Shown piece by piece: positions 1 to 6,951 of a DNA stretch of 43,460 nucleotides (position 1 is its first letter; each line of letters begins with the position of its first letter). Origin of the DNA: Phycisphaerae bacterium (GTDB lineage Bacteria; Planctomycetota; Phycisphaerae; SM23-33); the NCBI GenBank assembly GCA_016782885.1, contig JADHXQ010000031.1, positions 1 through 43,460 on the forward strand, given 5' to 3'. The position numbers and the translations under genes are program-made. The notes below the pieces were generated by a model, which was given only the letters and a program-made list of their open reading frames with translations, made no database searches and was not told the DNA's origin.

Positions 1-1
1 G

Positions 2-1372
2 GCGGGTCTGGAGCGGGCGTTTGGGCGCGGGTACTGTGCGGGGAATATGTTTAGTGCTCTTTGCGGTCTGGGCGTGGTGGCGATGGTGTACCTGAGCGTT
101 CGGCGCCTCAGCGGTGATTCGATAGCGTTTGCGGTGGCGGTGGTCACGGCGTTGAGTTACCCGTTCTACTCCAACTCGCACCGGATCCTCACGCAGATTC
201 CTTTTGCGCTGGTGTTCTGGAGCATGTTCTACGCGTGCCTGCGGAGACGGGAGGGAAGTGCGTGGTGGTTGGCGGTTATCGCGTTGCTGTCGCTGCTGAG
301 TATCGTCATTCGCGCGCCCGGGCTGCTGCTTGTAGGCCCGCTGGGCGTGGGGTTATTCTTCAATGGAGACCGCTGCGGCGGCGCGCGTCGGTTGCGATGG
401 AGTGGGGTGGCGATGCTGGGTCCGATGTTCATTATCGCCGGGGCGATGCTGGCGGTTTCGTGGATGGCTTCGGGGCGCCCGCCGGGCTATCTGAACTATG
501 CGCTGGAAGTTCTCGGTGGCGGTGGAGTAGGCGGGCGGGTTTCCGCTGTCGCCCAGGCCGCCGCACGGATACCGGACGTGGTTACGAAACTGCTCGTGGG
601 CCAGCGGGGCCTCTTACCGCTCGGCATCCTTGCCGGTGGTGTGATCGTCGCGGGCATGATGCACTTGTGGCGGAGCGGTCAGAGATACATTGTGATCTTC
701 ACCGTGCTGGCGCTGGCGGCGTATCTGATGATGGGTCCGGACATGATCGGGACGCGGTATTTCCTGACGCTGATGCCGATCTACCTTTACGCGGTCATTC
801 AGGGGTTGTGTATTTGCGTGCGGTGGATTCACCGCCGCCGGCAGCGCCCCTGCGGCGGTAAGACGTACCTGCGAGCGATGGGTATCTTCGTGCTGGTCTG
901 CGTTGCATGCAATATGCCCAAAGTGCTGCGGAACGCGGTTTACTATTCGTATGCGGCATGGGTCCAACCGGACAGCTTCTACCACGTGACGCGATCGGAG
1001 AAGTATGCCGACTTCTTCGCCATCGCCGACGCCCTGGCCGGCGGGGACTGCTCGTCCGCGAAAGTGGGCGGGCCGAAGGATGGCGAGAGGGTAATCCACC
1101 TTCTCACCGGGCGGATAGTCCTGCCTTACACTCCCGGCAAGCAGGAGCGGAACTCGGCCGCCGAGGCCGAGCGGATAATCGATTTCATCAGATCACACCC
1201 GGAGATTCGGTGTTTTGTGTTCGACGTTCGCGGTCGCGGCAAGGCGCCCGCGGCCGCATTCTTCGGCAGGCTCGACGCCTGGTTGCATGCCGCCCGCGCC
1301 CGCGGGGCCCTCGAGCTGCTGTATGATGGCGAGCACTATGCGGCCTACAGGCGCGGGCCACCTGAAACGTAA
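2..1372 (+). CDS. Multi-span membrane protein, GT-C (ArnT/PMT)-like glycosyltransferase, 5' partial
   Basis: The reading frame is open from base 2 through the first in-frame ATG at 47, and the protein begins in the middle of a hydrophobic helix, so the true start lies outside the window. About eight hydrophobic segments occupy the first ~290 residues (counted from base 47). They alternate with short Arg-rich loops, and a soluble tail of about 150 residues follows. The pattern of helices with a GTRYFLTLMP-type helix start resembles the later helices of dolichyl-phosphate-sugar dependent GT-C enzymes, which transfer sugars at the outer face of the membrane. The acidic first-loop motif that would confirm this would be upstream and cannot be seen. 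It could be another polytopic membrane protein; the family assignment is inference, the membrane nature is clear. Confidence 0.6.
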   Translation, partial: AGLERAFGRGYCAGNMFSALCGLGVVAMVYLSVRRLSGDSIAFAVAVVTALSYPFYSNSHRILTQIPFALVFWSMFYACLRRREGSAWWLAVIALLSLLSIVIRAPGLLLVGPLGVGLFFNGDRCGGARRLRWSGVAMLGPMFIIAGAMLAVSWMASGRPPGYLNYALEVLGGGGVGGRVSAVAQAAARIPDVVTKLLVGQRGLLPLGILAGGVIVAGMMHLWRSGQRYIVIFTVLALAAYLMMGPDMIGTRYFLTLMPIYLYAVIQGLCICVRWIHRRRQRPCGGKTYLRAMGIFVLVCVACNMPKVLRNAVYYSYAAWVQPDSFYHVTRSEKYADFFAIADALAGGDCSSAKVGGPKDGERVIHLLTGRIVLPYTPGKQERNSAAEAERIIDFIRSHPEIRCFVFDVRGRGKAPAAAFFGRLDAWLHAARARGALELLYDGEHYAAYRRGPPET

Positions 1373-1440
1373 AATGAAACTAGCCTTACGAGTCCAACAT
1401 AACTATTGATATCGCAATAACGTGCATGGACAGGGGAGTG

Positions 1441-1554
1441 CTATTAGCTATCAGCTGTCAGCTACGACTTCAAACCCCCAAAGACGTGAAGCTGGCGAGC
1501 CGTTTGCCGTTCGCCGTTAGCTGACAACTGACAGCCGATAGCTAATAGCTGATA
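1441..1554. repeat. Intergenic inverted repeat element
   Basis: The left arm at 1441-1463 (CTATTAGCTATCAGCTGTCAG and two more bases) is matched in reverse complement by 1519-1548, with a 7-base insertion in the right arm (ACTGACA duplicated). The arms are built from short TAGCTATCAGCT-type units and are separated by about 55 bases. The element fills most of the gap between the membrane protein gene and nadC. It looks like a dispersed non-coding repeat rather than a terminator, since no T-run follows. Confidence 0.6.
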
Positions 1555-1586
1555 AACGCACACTTCTCAGCCGCGCGATGATCCGT

Positions 1587-1599
1587 TATCCTTGTAGGC
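1587..1599 (+). promoter_or_regulatory. Possible -10 element, leaderless start for nadC
   Basis: TATCCT at 1587-1592 lies 7 bases before the nadC ATG at 1600. No Shine-Dalgarno sequence is obvious between them, so transcription may start at or next to the ATG. No convincing -35 box is seen. Weak evidence by itself, but the same spacing recurs at the higB-like gene and at 39046. Confidence 0.3.
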
Positions 1600-2496
1600 A
1601 TGATTATCGAACCAGGCAAAACGGAAATCGCAAACCTGCGGGCGCTCCTGGCGATGGCGGTCGCTGAAGACTTAGGCGGCGGCGATGTCACCGCCGCGAT
1701 GCTGAGCGACGACGTCCGCGCCGAAGGGATTCTCGTCGCCAGGGAGCCGCTCGTGTTTTGCGGGGGCGTTTTTCTTGCTGAGATATGCGCGGCATACGAT
1801 GAGACGATAGCGGTTGACGTACAGGCCGACGATGGCGCCGACCTCCAGACCGGAGCAGTGATCGCCCGGATCGACGGGCCGGCATGCAGCGTGCTAGCCG
1901 CAGAACGCGTCGCGCTGAACTTCCTCCAGAAGCTTTCGGGGATCGCGACGCTTACCGCCCGCTATGTCCGCGCGGCCGCCGGTACTGGCGCCGAGATACT
2001 CGATACCCGCAAGACAACCCCCGGCTGGCGGGTGCTGGAGAAATACGCCGTCCGCTGCGGGGGGGGCGTTAACCATCGCATGGGCCTATACGATGCGGTG
2101 CTGATAAAGGACAACCACCTCGCCGTCCTCGCCGCCGCCGGCGTCGACGATCCGATAGCCGAACTAGCCGCCAGGTTCCCCGACGTCCGGGCGTCGCTGG
2201 ATGCCGATGGCGGGTTCATCGAAATCGAGGTCGACACGCTAGAGCAGTTTGACGCGGCGCTGCCGCTTGGCGCCGACGTGATCATGCTGGACAACATGTC
2301 CCCCGAGCAGATGCATCAGGCCGCGGGGCGTCGCGACGCGGCGGGCCTGTCAGGCAAACTGTTGCTGGAGGCCTCGGGTGGGATAACGCTGGAAAACGTG
2401 CGGCAGGCCGCCGAGACCGGCGTCGAACGAATCGCCCTGGGCTCACTTACGCATTCGGCCCGCGCGATGGACATTGCTCTGGATATCGAGGTCTAA
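1600..2496 (+). CDS. nadC: Nicotinate-nucleotide pyrophosphorylase (quinolinate phosphoribosyltransferase)
   Basis: This enzyme converts quinolinate and PRPP to nicotinate mononucleotide, CO2 and pyrophosphate in the cytosolic de novo NAD pathway. The 298-residue length is normal for the family. Signature segments are all present: EDLGGGDVTA near residues 23-32, the ERVALNFLQ helix at 102-110, DTRKTTPGWR at 135-144, NHRMGLYDAVLIKDNH at 158-173 carrying the substrate-binding Arg, Lys and His residues, an IEIEV/DVIMLDNM pair in the barrel, and the LEASGGI and ALGSLTHS phosphate-binding ends. No nadA or nadB lies next to it, so it is not part of a local NAD operon. Translation may start without a leader (see the upstream -10). 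Confidence 0.96.
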   Translation: MIIEPGKTEIANLRALLAMAVAEDLGGGDVTAAMLSDDVRAEGILVAREPLVFCGGVFLAEICAAYDETIAVDVQADDGADLQTGAVIARIDGPACSVLAAERVALNFLQKLSGIATLTARYVRAAAGTGAEILDTRKTTPGWRVLEKYAVRCGGGVNHRMGLYDAVLIKDNHLAVLAAAGVDDPIAELAARFPDVRASLDADGGFIEIEVDTLEQFDAALPLGADVIMLDNMSPEQMHQAAGRRDAAGLSGKLLLEASGGITLENVRQAAETGVERIALGSLTHSARAMDIALDIEV

Positions 2497-2497
2497 C

Positions 2498-2690
2498 AAC
2501 GTTACGTATGGTCTCGTCAGCGTTGTCGACAGTCCCGTCGTAGTTAAGATCGCATAACAGCCATCCTTGACGATCAGGACTCTCTGCCCAGTTCGTCGGA
2601 TTGTCCGTCAGGGAGACCTGAACGCCCGTCTCATCATGCTCGATACCGTAGCAACGATTATTGCTCTTGACGAATATCGCCGATAAGCTA
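2498..2690 (-). pseudogene. Remnant of a dockerin/EF-hand-type protein
   Basis: Read on the minus strand, bases 2551 to 2510 encode DLNYDGTVDNADET, followed by IRNVV. This is the DxNxDGxVDxxD calcium-loop pattern of type I dockerin repeats, common at the C-termini of planctomycete exported proteins. The frame stays open upstream through residues such as SAIFVKSNNRCYG and LTDNPTNWAESPDRQGW, which read like natural protein. However, the fragment has no start of its own, runs antisense into the toxin gene at one end and into nadC at the other, and is followed by unrelated sequence. It is best read as the decayed C-terminal end of a lost gene. The call rests on one motif and on reading the frame by eye. 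Confidence 0.5.
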
Positions 2691-2694
2691 TAAT
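2667..2694 (+). promoter_or_regulatory. Sigma-70-type promoter for the HigBA-like operon
   Basis: TTGACG at 2667-2672 and TATAAT at 2689-2694 are separated by 16 bases. Only 6 bases (ACAGTT) lie between the -10 box and the GTG start at 2701, so the transcript would begin at or within a base or two of the start codon and would have no Shine-Dalgarno sequence. Confidence 0.65.
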
Positions 2695-2700
2695 ACAGTT

Positions 2701-3057
2701 GTGTGGAGCGTAGAATACACAGACGAATTTGGCCGATGGTGGGAGATGCTCAGCGAAGATGAGCAAGCATCCTTGGATGCTTCCGTCCGATTGATCGAGC
2801 AATTCGGACCGCATCTGGCCCGGCCTTATTCCGATACGATCAAAAGTTCGAGGCATTCGAACATGAAGGAGTTGCGAACGCAGAGCAAAGGCCGACCGCT
2901 CCGAACGTTCTATGCCTTCGATCCCCGGCGGCTGGCGATCCTGCTCATCGGCGGCGACAAAACCGGAGATGACCGGTTCTACGATCGCATGATCCCGCTG
3001 GCCGACCGCTTATACGATGAACATCTGGAAGAACTCCGAGAGGATGGATTGATCTGA
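2701..3057 (+). CDS. higB: RelE/HigB-type toxin (phage Gp49-like)
   Basis: This is a predicted ribosome-dependent mRNA interferase, the toxin half of a type II toxin-antitoxin pair. The protein has 118 residues with a GTG start. The pattern WSVEYTDEFGRWWEML, a central KELR motif, and GRPLRTFYAFDPRRLAILLIGGDKTGDDRFYDRMI matches Gp49-like (HigB) toxins, where the strand ending LLIGG and the basic residues around RPLRTFYAFD form the active surface. The toxin gene comes first, as is usual for higBA, and its TGA overlaps the ATG of the XRE antitoxin by one base (TGATG). It is preceded by a strong promoter only 6 bases upstream. The call is firm at family level; activity is inferred. Confidence 0.85.
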   Translation: MWSVEYTDEFGRWWEMLSEDEQASLDASVRLIEQFGPHLARPYSDTIKSSRHSNMKELRTQSKGRPLRTFYAFDPRRLAILLIGGDKTGDDRFYDRMIPLADRLYDEHLEELREDGLI

Positions 3058-3368
3058 TGGCACACAAGTACGAAAAACTTCGCAGCCGCATGAGCCCCGG
3101 GCAACTCGCCCGGTCGGAGATGCAGGCCAAGGAAATGATGGCCGAAATGCTCCTGGCCGAGATTCGCAAGGAGGTCGGCCTGACGCAGGAAGACCTCGCC
3201 TCGGCGATGGGCATCAAGCAGCCGAGCCTCTCGAAGCTCGAGTCGCAGGAGGACATGCAGATCAGCACACTGCAGCGTCTGGTCCATGCGCTTGGCGGCG
3301 AGTTGGAACTGGTGGCCCACATGCCCGGCGGCGATATCCGGATCCGCCAGTTCGCCGAGACGGGCTGA
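3057..3368 (+). CDS. higA: XRE-family antitoxin (HigA-type)
   Basis: This is the DNA-binding antitoxin that neutralises the preceding toxin and probably represses the shared promoter. The 103-residue protein has a helical N-terminal part rich in Met, Glu and Lys, then a Cro/C1-type helix-turn-helix at roughly residues 35-90 (VGLTQEDLASAMGIKQPSLSKLE, read as two shorter motifs VGLTQEDLASAMG and KQPSLSKLE). It ends with the strand LVHALGGELELVAHMPGG, typical for antitoxins paired with Gp49-like toxins. Start and toxin stop overlap, indicating translational coupling. Confidence 0.88.
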   Translation: MAHKYEKLRSRMSPGQLARSEMQAKEMMAEMLLAEIRKEVGLTQEDLASAMGIKQPSLSKLESQEDMQISTLQRLVHALGGELELVAHMPGGDIRIRQFAETG

Positions 3369-3667
3369 CGATGCTCGTTTTTCACAGGGCCGGGAGGTGG
3401 CGGGTGCGGGTGGTTGCTTGCGGTCCGGGCCGGGGGTTCGCATGTGCGGGATTGTTGACATTCGCCGTCCGCCGTTGTCGTTCGCCGTGGAGTCCGCACA
3501 ACTATAGGCGGATGACTGATCGTAGCCCAGGTGCGATCCCGTTGGTGAGCCCTGGGAACCGTAATACCATTATCCCAGCCAACGACTGAACCGACCTCAC
3601 AAGCCTCTCAACGATTGTCGTGGTCTGGCATTTCTGGTACGTTACTTTCGTTGGATAGGTCGCGACG
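3369..3667 (+). other. Non-coding gap with a degenerate hairpin
   Basis: No credible gene is seen. The stretch contains short GCCGTCCGCCGTTGTCGTTC-like repeats and, at 3526-3556, a hairpin with arms CCCAGG and CCTGGG around a 19-base loop, followed by CCCAGCC. Comparable AGCCC...GGG elements occur as dispersed repeats in planctomycete genomes, but this copy is too degraded to classify. No T-run supports a terminator for the toxin-antitoxin operon. Confidence 0.4.
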
Positions 3668-4651
3668 ATGTTTGCCATGGATGACGCCAATGTAATTCTG
3701 GGACTGCTGTATGATCGCCGGGACTTTGTCTCGATGCATGAATTGGCTTTGGAACTGAACTGCCCGGGCGACAGCGACCGTCTCCAGCGCGGGCTGGATG
3801 AACTGCGGGGCAGGGGGCATGAAATCGATATCGAGCCGGCGCGGGGGGTGCGGCTGGCCCGGCCGATCAGGCTCGACGCCTGGCTGGTGGAGCGCGATCT
3901 GAATACGGACCTGATTGGGCGGAGCGTCGTCTGTTTCGACCAGGTCGATTCGACAAACGATGTTGCGATGGCGTCCGCGGCGCAGGAGGGGACCGGCGGG
4001 CTGGTAGTCACCGCCGAATCCCAGCGGGCCGGGCGGGGTCGGCAGGGGAGTAGATGGATAAGCCCGCCGGGGGCTGGACTGCTGTTTTCCGTGCTGCTGA
4101 CTGATGGAGCGGAACTGCTCGGACATGAACCGACCACTATCGCCTCCGGTCTGGCGGTGGCGGAGGGGATCGAAGAATCATGCTCGATCCGCTGCGAGTT
4201 GAAGTGGCCTAACGATGTTTGCATCCGCGGGCGGAAGGCCGCTGGAGTACTCATCGAGAGCGCCCAGCACGGGCCTGCAAGGGCGACGGCCATCGGGATT
4301 GGCGTCAACGTTTACGCCAGCCCGCCGCCGGAGGAGATCGGGAGGCCCGCGACGCATCTGTCGGAGCATTCGGAATCAGCGGAGCGGGTGGGCCTGCTCA
4401 GGAGCATTCTCCGGCGGCTTGATTACTGGCGAGGCGAGATCATGGCCCGCCGCTACGATTCCCTGCACGACGAGTGGATGAGGCGATGCGGGATGCTGCA
4501 CCAGCGCGTGCGAATCCTCAGCGCCGGCGTCGAGTATGTCGGAAGGGCGGTGGACATAAGCCCGCTGGAAGGCCTGGTCCTCGCCCGCGACGACGGCGCC
4601 CACGTTCACCTCCACGGGTCAGTCTCGACCGTGTTGGATATTGGATATTGA
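3668..4651 (+). CDS. birA: Biotin--[acetyl-CoA-carboxylase] ligase, with N-terminal HTH
   Basis: This enzyme activates biotin to biotinyl-5'-AMP and attaches it to the carrier lysine of acetyl-CoA carboxylase. The 327-residue protein has an N-terminal winged-helix segment (about residues 5-65), so it may also repress biotin genes as class II BirA proteins do. The catalytic domain follows: DSTN at 94-97, the biotin/ATP loop GRGRQGSRW at 122-130, KWPNDV at 179-184, K190 with AGVLIE, and GIGVNV at 210-215. A small C-terminal SH3-like domain ends the protein. ATGs at 3668 and 3677 are both possible; no clear Shine-Dalgarno decides. It stands alone, convergent with the glycosyltransferase gene 21 bases downstream. 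Confidence 0.93.
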   Translation: MFAMDDANVILGLLYDRRDFVSMHELALELNCPGDSDRLQRGLDELRGRGHEIDIEPARGVRLARPIRLDAWLVERDLNTDLIGRSVVCFDQVDSTNDVAMASAAQEGTGGLVVTAESQRAGRGRQGSRWISPPGAGLLFSVLLTDGAELLGHEPTTIASGLAVAEGIEESCSIRCELKWPNDVCIRGRKAAGVLIESAQHGPARATAIGIGVNVYASPPPEEIGRPATHLSEHSESAERVGLLRSILRRLDYWRGEIMARRYDSLHDEWMRRCGMLHQRVRILSAGVEYVGRAVDISPLEGLVLARDDGAHVHLHGSVSTVLDIGY

Positions 4652-4672
4652 TTCCGTCTCTGTGTCGAAATT

Positions 4673-5770
4673 CTAGTCCGATTCGAGTACACCCACGATC
4701 GCGTCGCAGACTTTGGGGGCGAGGACTTTGAAATCGAACTCCTCGACCGCCCGCTGTCTGCCGGCGGCGCCCTGGGTTGCCCTCAGTTCGTGGTCGTAGA
4801 GCAGTTGGCTGATGCATTCGGTCCAGTGGTGGTCGTCGTAGGCGTGGAACCCGCTCTCGTAATCCGTGACGTACTCGGCGTTGGCGCCGACGGGGCTGGT
4901 GACCACGGGCAGACCGGTGGCCATGTATTGCAGGACTTTGAAAGCGCACTTGCCCCGCGCGAACGGCGTGTCTGGCAGCGGTGCGATCCCGATATCGCAC
5001 TCGTTGAGCATGCGGGCCTCGTCGTCGCGGCTCCATGCGAGGTTTTCGACGGGCAGCGTCTCGGTGACAAGTTCGTCGTCGGCGATGACTCGCAGAATGA
5101 CGTCGGGCATCTGCCAACTGATCGAATCGAGCATCTCGCCGAACAGGCGAAGCTGCTTGAGCGTGCTCTTGCTGCCGATCCAGACCATTCGGACCTGCTC
5201 GGTACAGGGCTCGTGGTACTCGTCGGTATCGGGGCTGGGTTCGCGATCTGGCTCTTGATCGGTGTCTTGATCGGTGTCGCAATCGGGGTCGAGTGCGGGC
5301 TCGTGTACTTTCGGGATGTACCTGGAAGTGTCCAGGCCGGTCGGAATCACCGTGACTTCTTTCGCGCCGTATTCCCGGGCGAGGTCGGCCAGCACCTCGT
5401 TGCCGGCGATAACGAGATTCGCCAGTCCGATCGTCCTGCGGAACCGCTTGAGGCGCAGCGGGTGGGGGTCGGGCGACTCGGAACCGGAGCGGAAGACGAT
5501 GGCGTCGTCGAATTCGTAAATGACTTTCTTCGCGCTGCGGCGGAGGCGGAAGGCGTCCATCACAGTCAGCGTCTTCTTGTGGAGCCAGACGCCCAGGTAG
5601 TCGCGCGCGGACTTGAGCTGCGCCCGCCGCCCGCGTCCTTTTTCGAGTTCCTGGAGGTCGCATTCGATACCGCGAGCGGCCAGCGGTTCTATATAAGGTT
5701 GTATGCGCTGACGGAACGAGGGGTTGTCGATCTTTCGGGTTATGACCAGCAGGCGTTGTGATGCAGACAC
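4673..5770 (-). CDS. Glycosyltransferase family 4-type enzyme
   Basis: A predicted cytosolic sugar-nucleotide-dependent glycosyltransferase of GT-B fold, 365 residues. The start is GTG at 5770, supported by AAAGGA six bases upstream. Family features include KVIYEFDDA near 82-90, AGNEVLADLAREYG near 122-135, VIPTGLDTSRY at 141-151, VRMVWIGS at 193-200, and the C-terminal donor-binding stretch PLPDTPFARGKCAFKVLQYMA followed by GLPVVTSPVGANAEYV (written here as two adjoining pieces). Between residues 156 and 189, just before the second Rossmann half, sits an acidic insertion made of DTDQ/EPDRE-like units that the family does not normally have. No other sugar gene is adjacent, so acceptor and product are unknown. 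Confidence 0.82.
   Translation of the reverse strand: MSASQRLLVITRKIDNPSFRQRIQPYIEPLAARGIECDLQELEKGRGRRAQLKSARDYLGVWLHKKTLTVMDAFRLRRSAKKVIYEFDDAIVFRSGSESPDPHPLRLKRFRRTIGLANLVIAGNEVLADLAREYGAKEVTVIPTGLDTSRYIPKVHEPALDPDCDTDQDTDQEPDREPSPDTDEYHEPCTEQVRMVWIGSKSTLKQLRLFGEMLDSISWQMPDVILRVIADDELVTETLPVENLAWSRDDEARMLNECDIGIAPLPDTPFARGKCAFKVLQYMATGLPVVTSPVGANAEYVTDYESGFHAYDDHHWTECISQLLYDHELRATQGAAGRQRAVEEFDFKVLAPKVCDAIVGVLESD
5254..5277. repeat. Tandem 12-base repeat inside the glycosyltransferase gene
   Basis: CTTGATCGGTGT occurs twice in direct succession (5254-5265 and 5266-5277) and degenerate copies follow and precede it. It encodes part of the acidic linker of the glycosyltransferase on the minus strand (DTDQ units). 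As the unit is a multiple of three, copy-number change would keep the reading frame. Confidence 0.75.
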
Positions 5771-5823
5771 GCGATATCCTTTCTTACATTTCTTGTATTT
5801 TTTACATATTGATCCGGTTGGAC

Positions 5824-5852
5824 ATTGTAGCGAAAGTTACCCTGGCGTGAAA
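5824..5852 (-). promoter_or_regulatory. Candidate promoter for the glycosyltransferase gene
   Basis: On the minus strand TTTCAC (5852-5847) and TACAAT (5829-5824) are separated by 17 bases. A transcript from here would have a leader of about 48 bases including the AAAGGA ribosome-binding site. The box match is moderate. Confidence 0.4.
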
Positions 5853-5866
5853 TCGACTTTTGAGAA

Positions 5867-6565
5867 TCACTTCCCCGAGAGCACTGTCAGGCAGTTGCGG
5901 ACTTTCCGTTCTGCCGCGTTGAGATGCCTGATGTGCTCGGGGTCGCCGACTGCGCATGAGCGGGCCAGCGCGTGAAGTTTGGCGGCAAGGCGATTTGTCG
6001 ACATGATCGCCTTGCACCGCTGCTTGTTGCCCGCGGGCTGTCTGGAGAGGGCTTCGATCTTTTCATGGGTATAGACTGCCGCGTATTTTTCTAGAGAGTG
6101 GTGGGTGTGCTTCAGGCGGCTTCGCCATACCGCCCGGTGAAGTTCGCGTGGAATCACATCGTTTCCGACCCATCCCGTACCGTCGCAGAATTCACACGGG
6201 ACCATTCCGGTGGAGTTGCAATGCGGGCATTGGCTCCGGGTTTCTGCGTCCTCCTCGCTGCAGGCCTCGCAGGGAACCGCCCCGTTTATGCACATGAAGC
6301 ATCTCTCGTGCGAATATGCCGAGACGATCAGGGCAATGGTCGATTGCCCCAGCACGCTATCCGCCAGGGGAAGAATCTGGTCCATTCCCAGTCCGTTGAC
6401 GGAAGATTTCAACGTTTGATAAGCGCTGCAGATATTCTCGATGCGACGTGTCTTGGCTGCGGCGGCAAAGGTTTTTATCGCACTGGCCACCGGGGCGGGC
6501 AGTTGTCCGAGGTCGCCGGCGCTGTCGGCTGGGCGTTGAGGTTGTCCGCTATCCGATGAAGGCAC
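5867..6565 (-). CDS. Hypothetical protein with a DnaJ-like zinc cluster, no J-domain
   Basis: This 232-residue protein is not recognised outside its centre. Four CxxC motifs lie at residues 89-92 (CFMC), 99-102 (CEAC), 113-116 (CPHC) and 124-127 (CEFC). The last two have the spacing and glycine context of the DnaJ cysteine-rich domain (CPHCNSTGMVPCEFCDGTG), so the region probably binds two zinc ions. The N-terminal third and the C-terminal third are helical and rich in Ala, Arg and Lys, with no J-domain, signal peptide or membrane segment. GTG at 6565 is preferred because AAGGTG lies 6 bases upstream of it; an in-frame GTG at 6574 would add three residues. A role in binding unfolded protein or as an RNA-associated zinc protein is conceivable but not shown. 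Confidence 0.7.
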   Translation of the reverse strand: MPSSDSGQPQRPADSAGDLGQLPAPVASAIKTFAAAAKTRRIENICSAYQTLKSSVNGLGMDQILPLADSVLGQSTIALIVSAYSHERCFMCINGAVPCEACSEEDAETRSQCPHCNSTGMVPCEFCDGTGWVGNDVIPRELHRAVWRSRLKHTHHSLEKYAAVYTHEKIEALSRQPAGNKQRCKAIMSTNRLAAKLHALARSCAVGDPEHIRHLNAAERKVRNCLTVLSGK

Positions 6566-6574
6566 AATTATCAC

Positions 6575-6951
6575 CTTATCTGCCGCAAAACGGCGTTTTG
6601 AGAGACTGTATACCGAATTACAGTACCTGCAGGGGAACCATTGCGCTGGTTGCCTGCATTTGGCTGGTATAAGGTATCAATGAGTGCGGTAAGTTACTGC
6701 CGGGGCCATGGCTTGCAGGCCACCCTATATATATTATATCGTATGTCCAGTGTTATAGGGTGAGAAAAGAATGGCGAATTTTGTAATATCCAGAACTTTC
6801 GGGGACACTGTGCGTCTAAATGTTAACTCGCAATCGCCTTGTTTGCAAAGGTGCGATGGTATAAAGTAGTTATGTCGGGTCCCGCGGAATGCCGTCCGGG
6901 GTGATCGTGCAAGCGGCGTGCTTGTGGTGAGAGAGCCTTTTAAGATCAATC
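6575..6951. other. Gene-free stretch with an inverted repeat and a candidate operon promoter
   Basis: No credible gene is seen in this stretch, which is more AT-rich than its surroundings. It includes a perfect 9-base inverted repeat, CACCCTATA (6722-6730) and TATAGGGTG (6755-6763), around a 24-base loop; this may be an operator or a hairpin. An extended -10 sequence, TGGTATAAA, lies at 6857-6865, with TTGTTT 15 bases upstream of its TATAAA (6839-6844); it could be the promoter of the ten-gene operon that follows, giving a leader of roughly 80 bases. Confidence 0.4.

Noticed and set aside
235-861. Long overlapping frames opposite or offset to real genes, for example in the first kilobase and antisense to the propeller, vWA and coiled-coil genes.
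   Set aside because: They lie entirely inside genes with strong family matches, are Arg/Pro-rich as expected from GC-rich shadow frames, and lack domains or ribosome-binding sites.
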